Shown here: piece by piece, positions 55,399 to 64,000 of the stretch | Layout: each line of letters opens with the position of its first letter | Position numbering within the stretch: the stretch's first letter is position 1 | Origin: Sphaerosporella brunnea | Lineage: Eukaryota > Ascomycota > Pezizomycetes > Pezizales > Pyronemataceae | Direction of reading: 5' to 3' | DNA: 64,000 nt | Assembly: GCA_008704415.1 (NCBI GenBank) | Contig: VXIS01000027.1 | Coordinates: 124,001-188,000, forward strand | The notes under the pieces: generated by a model | What the model was told of the DNA's origin: nothing | Databases searched by the model: none | Seen by the model: the letters and a program-made list of their open reading frames with translations, nothing else | Translations under genes and position numbers: made by a program

Positions 55399-56946
55399 CA
55401 CCCAAGAGCGTGAGCCTGCGTCGTGCCTTATTCAGCATGGAAAGAACTGCGCAAGCTGGATGTTACATTTCTGAGGCGGAAGGAGGGAGTCACTCAAGGC
55501 CTTTGGCACGCACACACGTTTGTTGGTCATAGTTAATGTTGTTGTTGGTGGTGGCTATGCGTGTTAGGGGTTCCAACCTTTTCAAGATCCGCTGCATTAG
55601 CTTTCAAACGTATTGATCATCCGCCTATTTCCTTGTACACGAGTCATCAGCGGCTGGAATGTGCTTCGTTCACTCCTCGCATGATCTCCGCAGAACCAGC
55701 AGACACGGCCTCAGTAGCCAGCACTCGTTCCCAGATTGTTGTTACATGACTCACGACTGCAGTAAGAGCCTTTCAGATACTGCAAGATAGCAAGCAGCCC
55801 CGTGTGCCCGTAGGTAAACTGGCTCGCTGTCCAGTACGGAACAAAAAATCGGCTTTGCAGCCTTCCCCATAGTTGAGAAGCTATTGAGTCCGGCGATTGT
55901 GTCTGTACCCCAGTTGACACTTTGATCTTTCGCCGATCATTCCCTTTCCCGCGCCTTAGTAGTAAACACACTTCTGCCGTACTCGCGAAATCTCTTCCTG
56001 TCTCTTCTATAAGATTCAGTTGACACGCAGCGGTGTAACAATTCACCGGTTGCTTGTGACGGTGAGAACGTAATTTGGTAGTGCGGCCTGGACCGCCTGC
56101 AGTCGACGGCAGTCAACCCTTATCTTGGACAATATCAGTTGTAGATTTTCTACAAATACACGACTGCCATCCCGCCGTCCTATCATTGCATTATTCCGCT
56201 CCCCCGGTCCCCTGCTCCTCCAAGCCCCCACCCTTCTAGCTTTTTTTCTCAAACTCCGCTTTTGACAAGTGCCTCGAGCATTTCATGGAACTTGAGGAAC
56301 CGGGGACCCACATTGATTACACCGCCATCTCGTCTGACCGAATGCTGGTGCGGGCCTTCCCTTTTCCCAAAAATATATCCGACACGTGGGTGTTGCGATT
56401 CTTGTTGCTGCGGCTCGGCGGGATTGCTACCGAGCGTTGGTGTGAAGAGATCGCTTGGGACCGAAGAAAGACCGGATGAAACTGTGCGCTGACTATCGGA
56501 GATACCTTTTTCACACTGCGAGGAAGGCGTGGTGCAGGAAGGAGCGGTTGAGGGACGCGCGCTGGACGAACTATGGCCCGTGATGATCAAACGCGGAGTG
56601 CGGGCGTTGCTGTTTGATCTCCGGAGGTGGTTGTTAAGGGTTATGAACACACCATGACGACGACGCCTGATTTATGAGATGAGAGACTTTGCGGTGGCGA
56701 AGGGATTCCAATTTTTTCACCGTGGCTCAGAAAGGGTCCTCCAATTCACAGGGTTCACCAATTGTCAAGGTCCACCGCCGCAAACGGACTTCTGGCGCGC
56801 GGGTACTATCATACATATTACAACCTTACTAATAATCCAGTCGACTGCAGTCGACTACAGGGTTTCCCCCGTCCCTGGCACCCGCGGACTGGATCAGACT
56901 GGATCGCGCTGGTCCTCCGCCATGGCGGACTGGATCGGATCGGCCC
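55399..56946. other. Stretch without a supported gene
   Basis: Small frames only. GTCGACTGCAGTCGACT near 56840 is a local palindrome. Confidence 0.4.
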
Positions 56947-57018
56947 ACACGAGGCGCGTAGGCGCGCGGTAGTACGCGAGGTTTGGATAGTGAGTTGGAT
57001 AGTCCGTAAGATTTCCGC
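56947..57018 (+). repeat. Dispersed repeat R3, copy 2
   Basis: GCGCGGTAGTACGCGAGG, then TTTGGATAGTGAGTTGGATA and GTCCGTAAGATTTCCG, as at 50.1 kb. It marks the right-hand neighbour of the truncated copia element. Confidence 0.8.
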
Positions 57019-57153
57019 AAAATTCAACAACGAGACGGCCCGTCTCCGCATGGAAGCAAAGTTCAAATTCGTGAGAGAGAAGTTCCTGTTCGAGCAGGCC
57101 GTTGATGGTGTCTCTGGTTCCGCGTCTCCAACCGTCGCTTCCGCCGTTGCCGC

Positions 57154-58678
57154 TCACTTCTCCCGCGGCGCCCCATCCGCCAATGCCTCCCTCGCCGTGA
57201 GTGCCCCCGACGCTGCCGGCCACTGCTGCCAGCAGCGCGGTTGCCTCGGCCGCCTCTTCTCGGCCTGGTTGGGTTCACCGGTTCTGTTATGTCGCGCTTT
57301 GGCGCGGCCAACCAGCAACTCGCGGCGGGCGAGGCCATGTTTTGCAGCGTTGAGAGGCTTCGTCAGGAAATCGGCCTGATTTTCAGCTGAAGCGACGTAG
57401 TAGAATTCAACAGAACCCTTTTTGACCTCGTCTCGTGTGTGATGAAATTTGACGTCAATATGTTTCGTTTTTGCCTGCACCGTTCCTGCATTCAGAAGCT
57501 TCACCGCCCCTTGGTTGTCGCAGCCAATTCTAACCGGAAATCTTGCTGCTGAATCCAGGTCTTCCCTTAAGGATGAGGCAATATCTTGCACAAGCCTCCG
57601 TATCCATATGGCCTCCCTCGTAGCATTTGAGCAGGCAATATAATCTGCTTCCAGGGTTGATAGGGCTACTACGGACTGCGTCTTAGACAGCCAGAGTATT
57701 GGTGCGGTGTCACCCAAGGAGAAGAGGCAGTGGCCAACTGATTTTCTGGTCAAAAGGTTTCCCGCCCAGTCAGAGTCCGTAAATCCATGGATCCTCAAGT
57801 CTGCGTGCTGCAGATCATCCTTAGCCTCGTAGACCAGTGCGTAATCTATTGTCTTCTTTAAGTATCTGAGTGCTCGCTTGGCAGCGGCGAGATGCATCAT
57901 CAATGGTGCTGAGATGTATCGACTCAGAGTCATTACGCAGTACGCACTGTCAGGTCTCGTTCCTAAACTGGCATACATTAGTGAACCAACAATGGATTGG
58001 TACAGCTTCTTGTCTGCTGGCTGGTCTTCGCAGATTGGGTTGTCTAGATGTACATTTGGGTCCATCGGACTCGAGCTTGGTCTACCGTTTTCCATGCCAA
58101 AGCCATGTAGCATGCCCTGAATATAGTCTTTCTGGGATATTCTGTAGTTCTCACCAAGCTCTATACCCAGGAAACGTTGAACGCGACCTAGGTCTTTCAT
58201 TTTGAAGCGATCTTTGAGGCAGTCTTTAACTTTGATGCCTGCTGCTTGAGACTTTGGGTTGGTATGTGCGATGAGAATGTCGTCGACATACAGCAGTAAA
58301 ACGACCTCTGGTTGGATGTAGAGATTCGGATCAGTCGTGGACTGTGCGAATCCGATTGAGAGGAGAACCTCGTTTATTTCCTGGTACCACAGCCTAGGAG
58401 CCTGTTTCAGACCGTATAATGCCTTCTTGAGTCGTACCGTACTTGTTCCCACCAGTCGTGGATCGATCCATTCCAGTTCTTTTGGCAAAACCATATAGAC
58501 ATTGCCCTTGCCAATCTCAGGGTTTAGGAACGCTGTTACAACATCCATATGCTCAACATGCCAGTTGAACCAAGCAGCGCATGCTAATATCATGCGGAAA
58601 GTTGTAAGTTTAGACACTGGTGCGTAGGTCTCGTCATAGTCTTTTCCCTTAACTTGTTGAAAACCTCTGATAACGAGT
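57154..58678 (-). pseudogene. pol: Copia reverse transcriptase and RNase H
   Basis: A 487-codon frame. RT shows LTTFRMILACAAWFNWHVEH, MDVVTAFLNPEIG, LKKALYGLKQAPRLWYQEI and the catalytic LLLYVDDILIAH. The connection has SMDPNVHLDN-like spacing and LYQSIVGSLMYASLGTRPD. RNase H has GFTDSDWAGN, STLEADYIACSNATREAIW and KHIDVKFHHTRDEVKKGSVE. A TGA stop (58676-58678), probably from CGA, separates the frame from the RT start (IDSKWVVCMKQNPDGTIHYK). Confidence 0.93.
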
Positions 58679-59660
58679 CAAACCTTGTAGTGTATGGTCC
58701 CGTCTGGGTTTTGCTTCATACACACAACCCACTTGCTGTCGATTGGATGAGCATCTGTAGGTATCTTCAGCGGTGTCAACTGGTCCACATTGACGATGCG
58801 GTGTGAGTAGAGATCGTCTCCAGGGGCAATCTCTTCCATGAACCTCCGTATGCCGCATATAATCATCGATGTAGACGATGTAGTAGGTTACACCACCAGC
58901 ACTCGGCTGAAAGGCAACACTCAGATCCGAATGAATGAGCTCAAATGTAGCAGAAGCTCGTCGAGCTGCTTTTCTCTCGAACTTTTGAGCATGCTTGGCT
59001 CTAACACAAATGTCGCAGGGTTCATTGGTCATCTCTTCATGCATGACTTTTACATTTGCATGTTCCAGTAGCTTCGTTAAAGCAGCATGATGAAGGTGCG
59101 GCAATGTGCGATGCCAGAGATGCATTGGGCATGGATGCTTTGAGAATCGTGTTTGCGTTGTGATAAGCTGCAATTCAGCTTGCTGGTAGGTTTTGGCTTG
59201 CTGATTGGTTTCAGCTTGTTGGTTGGTTTCGAGCGTTTTCGCACCTTCAGGAATTGGCTCTTCGGATTCAGTTGGCTGTTGAGTCTGGTTTTGAGCTTTT
59301 GATCGCGTCATGACCGCACATGCTTGCGCTACTTGATGAAGTCTGAAGCGGTATAGGTTGTCGATGTTTGGTGCTACGATGCCAGAACCTTCCAGCCGTC
59401 TGGAGTCGCGTGGCTTTGCTTTTCCATTCTTGAAGGTTGTAGTCCAGCCTGCCTTGTCTAGCTGACGAACTGATAGGAGAGAGATGCGGAATTCTGGTAC
59501 GAAAAGAGCTCGAATTGTTGTATTAGGCATTAGTATTATGTATCCGTAAGAATCTGAGAGAACCTTGCTATGGTCGCCTAGTCTGACAATCGTTTTCTGA
59601 GGGGCCCTGTAAAAGCATGCTTATTGTTACACATATGATCCGTGGCAGCAGAATCCACGG
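58679..59660 (-). pseudogene. Copia protease to integrase N-part
   Basis: On the minus strand near 59660 a frame reads WAVDSAATDHMC, the copia protease active site (Asp in DSAAT in place of DSGAT). It is followed, after breaks, by LFVPEFRISLLSVRQLDKAG and the GAG-pre-integrase zinc site (LWHRTLPHLHHAAL, EPCDICVRAKH). Integrase begins FELIHSDLSVAFQPSAGGVT with the first catalytic Asp, reaches YIVYIDDYMR and stops there. The second Asp and the Glu are absent, replaced by the start of RT. The element could not integrate by its own enzyme. Confidence 0.8.
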
Positions 59661-59819
59661 CCCAGTCTGAGATAGTTTTTGACACTGCAGTTGACAGCAT
59701 GGCCTCAGAGCTGTACGCGGTGGATGCTGCCGGAGACCGTCAGTACCCATCTTGTGCTTCCGTCGTCCTTTTGTGCTACTTCTTCTTCGCACGAGCTTCG
59801 TCTCCACGCTTCTTGACTG

Positions 59820-60706
59820 GGCAATTGGCAATGAAGTGGCCAACCTCTCCACAATGAGAGCACTATTCGTCAGACTTGGAGTCGGCTGTTGAGTCATCGA
59901 AAGAGCGCTTTTTGCCAGATCTGTGACCCCACTGTTTGGATCTGCAGTCTTCAGTTTGATGCGTAGTGGTGCAGCAAAAAGAACACCACTGGTTTCCTTG
60001 TCCAAAGGCAGCTTGACGTCCTCCGCGACCACCTGGTCCTCTGCCGCGTCCTCGGGCTGGACTAGTTGTTGAATAGTGAGCTTCGCTGGTGGCTTCGGAC
60101 TTCACCCTCATAGCCCTTGTCTGCTCGTCACGCTTAAGGCGCGCAATAACAGCTTCCGCAGAAAGATCAGGTTCGTTCTGGAGGATCTTTGCGGTGACAT
60201 CAAACGCTTTCGGCAAGCTATTGAAAATGTGGGTCTTGAAGCTCATACCACTAGTCGCCTCAGGCGTATTGATCAGGCGGTTTCGGATGTCGACCAGCTC
60301 AACAAACCAAGCGTCGATGGATTCTCCAGACGTGGGCTTCATTGCCATGAAATCTCTGAAAAGGGCTTGCCTACCGATTGTGTGATTGGCTGTATCGAAG
60401 ATTCGAGAAAGTATGTCCCACATTTCCTTAGGGTCGTCTGTACGATTGATATGAGCTTGGACTGAAACACCGCAGGAGTTGAAGATGATAAACGCCGCAT
60501 CTTGCTTGCGCTGCCTAAACTCTTTGTGAAGTCTGGTCGCAACGCCGATCTGAAAAGCATTGCCATCGTTGGGAATCACCGGTGCAACCTCGTCGCCAGT
60601 AACCCAGGTAGCGGCAGTTCAGCTTCCACGTAGGGTAATTGAAGGAGTTCAGGCGTTCGAATGAACCCTTGGTATGCTTGAAAATATCCTTGCCGTTCTC
60701 TGACAT
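59820..60706 (-). pseudogene. Copia Gag with two zinc knuckles
   Basis: Starts MSENGKDIFKHTKGSFERLN at 60706, with the typical NYPTWKLNCRYL. A frameshift near 60610 leads to the main frame (60579-59863): AHINRTDDPKEMWDILSRIF, ESIDAWFVELVDIRNRLI and the first knuckle WCSFCCTTTHQTEDC. A stop at 59863 is followed in the same frame by a second knuckle, CSHCGEVGHFIANC. The order UBN2 domain, RGRGRGPGGRGG linker, knuckles is usual for copia Gag. Confidence 0.9.
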
Positions 60707-60764
60707 CTTCTATGAAGTTCTGAAATATGATGGGTGCTTATTCCTTTTTAAGTTGGCGCGGTCC

Positions 60765-60776
60765 GGGCTCATAACC
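60765..60776 (-). other. Copia primer-binding site (half initiator tRNA-Met)
   Basis: Next to the inner LTR edge the plus strand reads GGGCTCATAACC, identical to the anticodon arm of eukaryotic initiator tRNA-Met. The element's sense strand is thus complementary to it, as in copia elements primed by a tRNA half molecule. Confidence 0.75.
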
Positions 60777-60943
60777 TGTTAGAAATCAGGTAGTAGAAGC
60801 CGTAAGGAATTAGAATTAAAGCGTGTTGTAAGCGTGTGTATATTAACTATATGTCTGCTGTAAATGCTACGGAGAACCCTCCACCACTTGGCTTGACTGG
60901 CTGTCACTTGCGACCTGTCGCTGCGCAAGCTAAATTTACAACA
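60777..60943 (-). repeat. Copia 5' LTR (short)
   Basis: Plus-strand edges TGTTAGAAATC and TTTACAACA, giving a 167-bp LTR in minus sense (TGTTGTAAATTTAGC ... CTAACA). The outer edge could lie 2 bp further out. No partner LTR is found. Confidence 0.65.
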
Positions 60944-61151
60944 CACCCTATTCACCCATAATGATATTCGTCCAAAACAAGAAGTCGCACTCAGAAATAA
61001 AATAAAAAAAGGCCAACAGATACCCCACGAACTCCATATTATCTGTCCTCCGGCGATTCCCAAACAAAATCACTCCAAACCCTTATGCCGATCCCAGAAC
61101 AAAACAGGTTTGCCGAGACGACCAACGCTTCCTCCAATTCCATCAACCCGA

Positions 61152-62728
61152 TCATTGCATTGTGCCCCTCACCGGATACCGTGCATTGCCACTACTGGCG
61201 GCCGACCACACGGCCAAATTGCCAGCGTTCATTCTCGCGGGCAATCCGCCAATCCAGTAGTCGCCCTCGCCAAGGAGGACTGTGACCACCGCGGTTACTC
61301 CCAGTCGACGCTCCATGGCTGCCCTTTCCCTCTGCGTGTCGGCGAGCTCCATGGAAAAAGGGGGTTGAGGCTGGCCAGCGCTGGGCCGACAGCATTGACG
61401 CCGTTCAGGTAACGTACAATGACGACGACCAGGTCCACGCGCTATCCGTAAGGCACCGCAGGTGGCACTGAAGAATCCTCGTGAATGGGTCAGCCAGACG
61501 CTTTCAACACCGGCCATCCACTGCGCCGCTGATCCTGGGCACTGCGGGTATGGGGCATTGTTCGGCGCAATGCGCACCGCGAACATCTTGCCCGTCTCCG
61601 TCCATTGCATCCCGAAAAACTGCCACCAGAAACGCGGCCACCATGTCAAGGACCCCGTGGGACGTTGTGCAGATGGCGGAAAGCAGTGCAGGAGAACCCG
61701 GATCAAGCTTTGGGCGTCTAGGTCGGCGACGCATGTTGGCGTCGTCAGGCTGCCTCTTAGCCGTCCCAGGAATTCAAGGACCGTCTGCGAAAGGTGCTGA
61801 CGTCGTTGCGTCGGCCCCTGGGGGTCTCTCCCGAATCGGTGGTGGCATGTGGGACACAGCGCCATAAAGTTCGCGTTCAGGGGTACGTAGCCTGGATCCT
61901 GGGTATCTCCAACCAGGTATATACCGTTGGCTGGGTGGGAGAGGCGCAGCCAAGGGTTTGCCGGTTGGCCGAGCGGGCGGTATTGGACGGGGCCTGGTCC
62001 CCACGTGGGAAGAGCGCGATCTGTGGTCCGGGCGGGAATGCTTGCGCGCTGATTAGATGCTCAGGACGGGTTTGTCGCCGGACAACTGGTAGATATCGTA
62101 CGTTGTTTTGCTGGCTCGACGACGATGCGCAGCACGATTCGGTGTGGGAAGAGAACGGGAGGAGAATGAGAACAGTTAGGTTTCCAAAGCCTGGGACGCA
62201 CGGTCCCGTGCTTGCCATGCCTGCTGCGGGTGTGGCTGCTGCCCGGCGGCGGCGGCCAGAAGTTGTTGGCCGGCTGCTGCTGGATGATGACCTCCCGGCG
62301 ACCACGTTTCCGACGATGGTCCCAGCGATGATGATCACACCGGCACCATCGATGCGCCAATTTTGGTAGTTCTGCATGGGTTCGGTGAGTGGTGGAATTG
62401 ACAGAGAGATTTGTACTTTGAAGGTGTTGGTCAAGTTTCGATGGGTTTTTGCTCCTTGCAAAATCACCTGCTGCAAACCAGCTTCACGGACCGTAACTCT
62501 CATGCGGCGGTCGATACGTTCAAAATACACACCCATCGGGACCAGAACGGTGTCCATTCGGGGACTGCGGCGTTGAGTCGTGTAATTTGTGTCGATGAAG
62601 TGTTGTCGTCGGCGTGTGTCGTTCTTTTGGTTCCGGGAAGCTATGTGGTGAAGATGATGATGGCTTGAAAACGTGGGGGGCTGGAACCCGCTTGGCAGAA
62701 TGTAACCCTGCACGTCCAGAATCATCAA
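61152..62728 (-). CDS. Probable multi-exon HNH-nuclease-like gene
   Basis: The frame at 61865-61152 extends upstream without a stop to about 62070 and reads LSHPANGIYLVGDTQDP, then GYVPLNANFMALCPTCHHRF. The H-P-x-N-G, then C-P-x-C-H-H spacing resembles the zinc-bound HNH modules found in many uncharacterised fungal proteins. LTWWPRFWWQFFGMQ follows. The upstream frame (62728-61877) includes YFERIDRRMRVTVREAGLQQ and VQISLSIPPLTEPMQNYQNW and may be 5' exons. I could not place introns with confidence. Whether it is a nuclease is untested. Confidence 0.45.
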
Positions 62729-62747
62729 GCGCCTTTTGCGCCAGCGA

Positions 62748-63025
62748 TCAGCGCGGCCGCTTTGTGCTGCTCGCTCCCGGCCCTTCCCTTGCGAATACGT
62801 TCCCGAATACGATGCTCAATTGCCGAGTGGCCGATTGGTGCGTCGTGCGTCCGTCGCCACGCTTGGTCCTCTCGGTCAATAGGTCGCTGTGAATGAGAGT
62901 ATCATTGTTCAGTTCCCCCAGCGGAGCGGTGGTTGCCTCCGTGGGCAAGCAATCGTAGAGCCAATCTTCAGGCAGCTCATTGGCGCGGGCGATAGGTGGG
63001 GGCTGATACGTCTTCACGTTGCCAT
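62748..63025 (-). CDS. Hypothetical ORF behind a TATA box
   Basis: The frame carries KTYQPPPIARANELPEDWLY, then DCLPTEATTAPLGELNNDTL and ends KRPR at 62748. The nearest ATG upstream (63026) is out of frame by one base and meets a stop after three codons, so a small indel or a missed splice is likely. A TATATAA box lies about 40 bp upstream. It could be the first exon of the HNH-like gene. Confidence 0.35.
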
Positions 63026-63062
63026 TTCTTGGTTGTGGGATGATGCAGGGTGAGGACGGGCG

Positions 63063-63071
63063 TTTATATAT
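63063..63071 (-). promoter_or_regulatory. TATA box
   Basis: TATATAAA on the minus strand, at a suitable distance from the coding start near 63020. Confidence 0.4.
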
Positions 63072-63399
63072 CAGGGCTGTGGGTCCAAAAGTGCCGTGTT
63101 TGCGGTAGCCCCATCAGCGCTGGCATGCCCTCGCGGTTCACGGTGTGATTTTGTTTGGCAAGATGCATTTGACGGCAAGCTTGCCCGCCAGCCGCCGCGC
63201 GTGTGTGCGTTTTCTGCACGCTAAACATGTTGCTGCGGAGTGGAGTATGTGTGCAATGCGCGGTCTTATAGAGAGACCCTTGGATGCCAAAATCTGGCCG
63301 ATGTTGGCTGTGAGGCTTCGAGGAAAACCCAACACCGTGATTACGGTGCAGCGGAAAATGTCGTAGTTGCTGACGGCTACACCGCAAACAACACGGGCT

Positions 63400-63487
63400 T
63401 TCTCGGAAACGGTACCGACTATCCAACCCGCGTTTCAAACCTGGCGTGCTACCGCGCGTCTACGCGTCTACGCGTCTAAGCGCGGCC
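63400..63487 (-). repeat. Dispersed repeat R3, copy 3, inverted
   Basis: The reverse complement matches R3 from GCGCGGTAGCACGC through GTTGGATAGTC. It also holds three tandem copies of CGCGTCTA. Confidence 0.65.
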
Positions 63488-63504
63488 ACACGACTGTCAC
63501 TCGA

Positions 63505-63720
63505 CCCGGCAGCAGCATTGATTCGATCATCGTAGCCGGAGCCACTGCGACGTGGTGACGTTGCCGTTGTCCTGGCCGCGCGCTGGGTGGGTGTGGTGCA
63601 AGGTGCAATATGACAGGTAGACGGTGGTTGATGCGGCGCTTGGAGCCAACAAAATTCCCAGTGAAAGCTCGAGCCGGCCCGGCTCGTGTCCATCACCAGG
63701 CAAGAAGGTGATTCCGCACA
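63505..63720 (-). pseudogene. Decayed relative of the 7.1-7.3 kb coding segment
   Basis: On the minus strand, CLVMDTSRAGSS and GSGYDDRINAAAG parallel MLVMDRSRASS and RSGYDDQINAPP of the gene near 7.1-7.3 kb, in the same order. Sequence between them is not conserved. Confidence 0.45.
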
Positions 63721-64000
63721 ATGGCGCATAACATGAGTACAGCTATTGGTTGTCGCACGGCTGTTGACGCGTGCCATCTGTGAGCCTTGTGATGAGCAAC
63801 GGGCACGCGCCCAGTGGGGCAGTGAATAATCGCAAACACACCGGCCGAGAAACGCGCATGAGAAAGGCAATATCAAGATGTGCCATTGGAAGCAGCTGTA
63901 CCAACACGCGGTCATAGGGACACCGTCGAGCCCGAACACCGCTAGATTTCCAATACCCGCAACCCCTGCGACCGCTTTCCACCTCCGCACAACGCCTCCA

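Larger units (their letters stand above)
57154..60943 (-). mobile_element. Ty1/copia element, integrase-deleted, 3' truncated
   Basis: Reads from right to left: LTR (60943-60777), primer site, Gag, protease, GAG-pre-integrase, the first part of integrase, RT and RNase H. After RNase H (ADFLTKPLN near 57360) the frame runs into unrelated DNA with no purine tract or 3' LTR, so the 3' end is lost. An internal deletion joins the integrase start to the RT start. Frameshifts and stops are scattered. Coordinates of the 3' end are those of the last open frame. Confidence 0.9.

Noticed and set aside
56762..57379. 205-codon plus-strand ORF
   Set aside because: Its 3' half is antisense to the tail of the copia frame and its 5' half crosses repeat R3.
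1..64000. CRISPR array, bacterial operon or phage features
   Set aside because: All direct repeats are contiguous tandem arrays or dispersed transposons, without regular unique spacers; introns and retroelements are eukaryotic.

Overview
The window looks like a transposon-graveyard segment of a filamentous fungal genome. The supportable host genes have short spliceosomal introns (about 53-64 bp) with GTAAG/GTTAGT-type donors and CTAAC/CTAAT/CTGAC-like branch sites. Retrotransposons are of fungal Ty3 (chromovirus) and Ty1/copia type, and hAT elements are abundant. A basidiomycete is my guess, but nothing in the sequence settles the phylum. There is no sign of bacterial gene organisation.

Left part (1-15 kb): a GC-rich start, a TTTG microsatellite and a 48-bp minisatellite lead into a protein-kinase-like gene (824-2062, +). 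A decayed copia Gag relic follows, then about 1 kb of degenerate 21-bp repeats that once encoded alanine-rich heptads. Next come a two-exon gene for a basic/acidic nuclear-looking protein (6547-7189, -), a two-exon zinc-finger gene (9373-10196, -), a tRNA-like sequence, a second copia Gag relic and a copy of a lysine/arginine-rich ORF cut by a solo LTR.

Middle (15-30 kb): an almost complete Ty3 chromovirus (15465-20981) has Gag, protease, RT, RNase H, integrase and chromodomain. It carries three nonsense codons and an apparently canonical -1 frameshift cassette at the gag-pol junction. A 2.1-kb hAT element with intact terminal inverted repeats and target-site duplication follows, then copia fragments between inverted repeat arms, a CCHC-knuckle ORF cut by a hAT fragment, and a nest of three transposon families at 28.35-29.45 kb.

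Right part (30-64 kb): a gene for a long coiled-coil protein built from ten 14-residue repeats (33452-34954, two exons) has a decayed partial duplicate upstream. A small broken repeat gene, a pair of opposed hAT derivatives (36.9 and 38.7 kb), a solo Ty3 LTR and more copia fragments follow. A six-exon gene for a 165-residue basic protein (54629-55398) has three tandem introns that are copies of one another and sits just downstream of a copia LTR. A copia element on the minus strand (57154-60943) lacks its integrase catalytic core. A probable HNH-type gene (61.2-62.7 kb, -) and a degenerate repeat tail end the window. Long stretches at 29.5-32, 39.4-43.3, 43.7-45, 46.5-49.9 and 55.4-57.1 kb hold no gene I can support.

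The most unusual items are the frameshift cassette, the tandem duplicated exon-intron modules, the two independent repeat-built coiled-coil sequences, and the three-level transposon nest that has its own empty-site control in the window.
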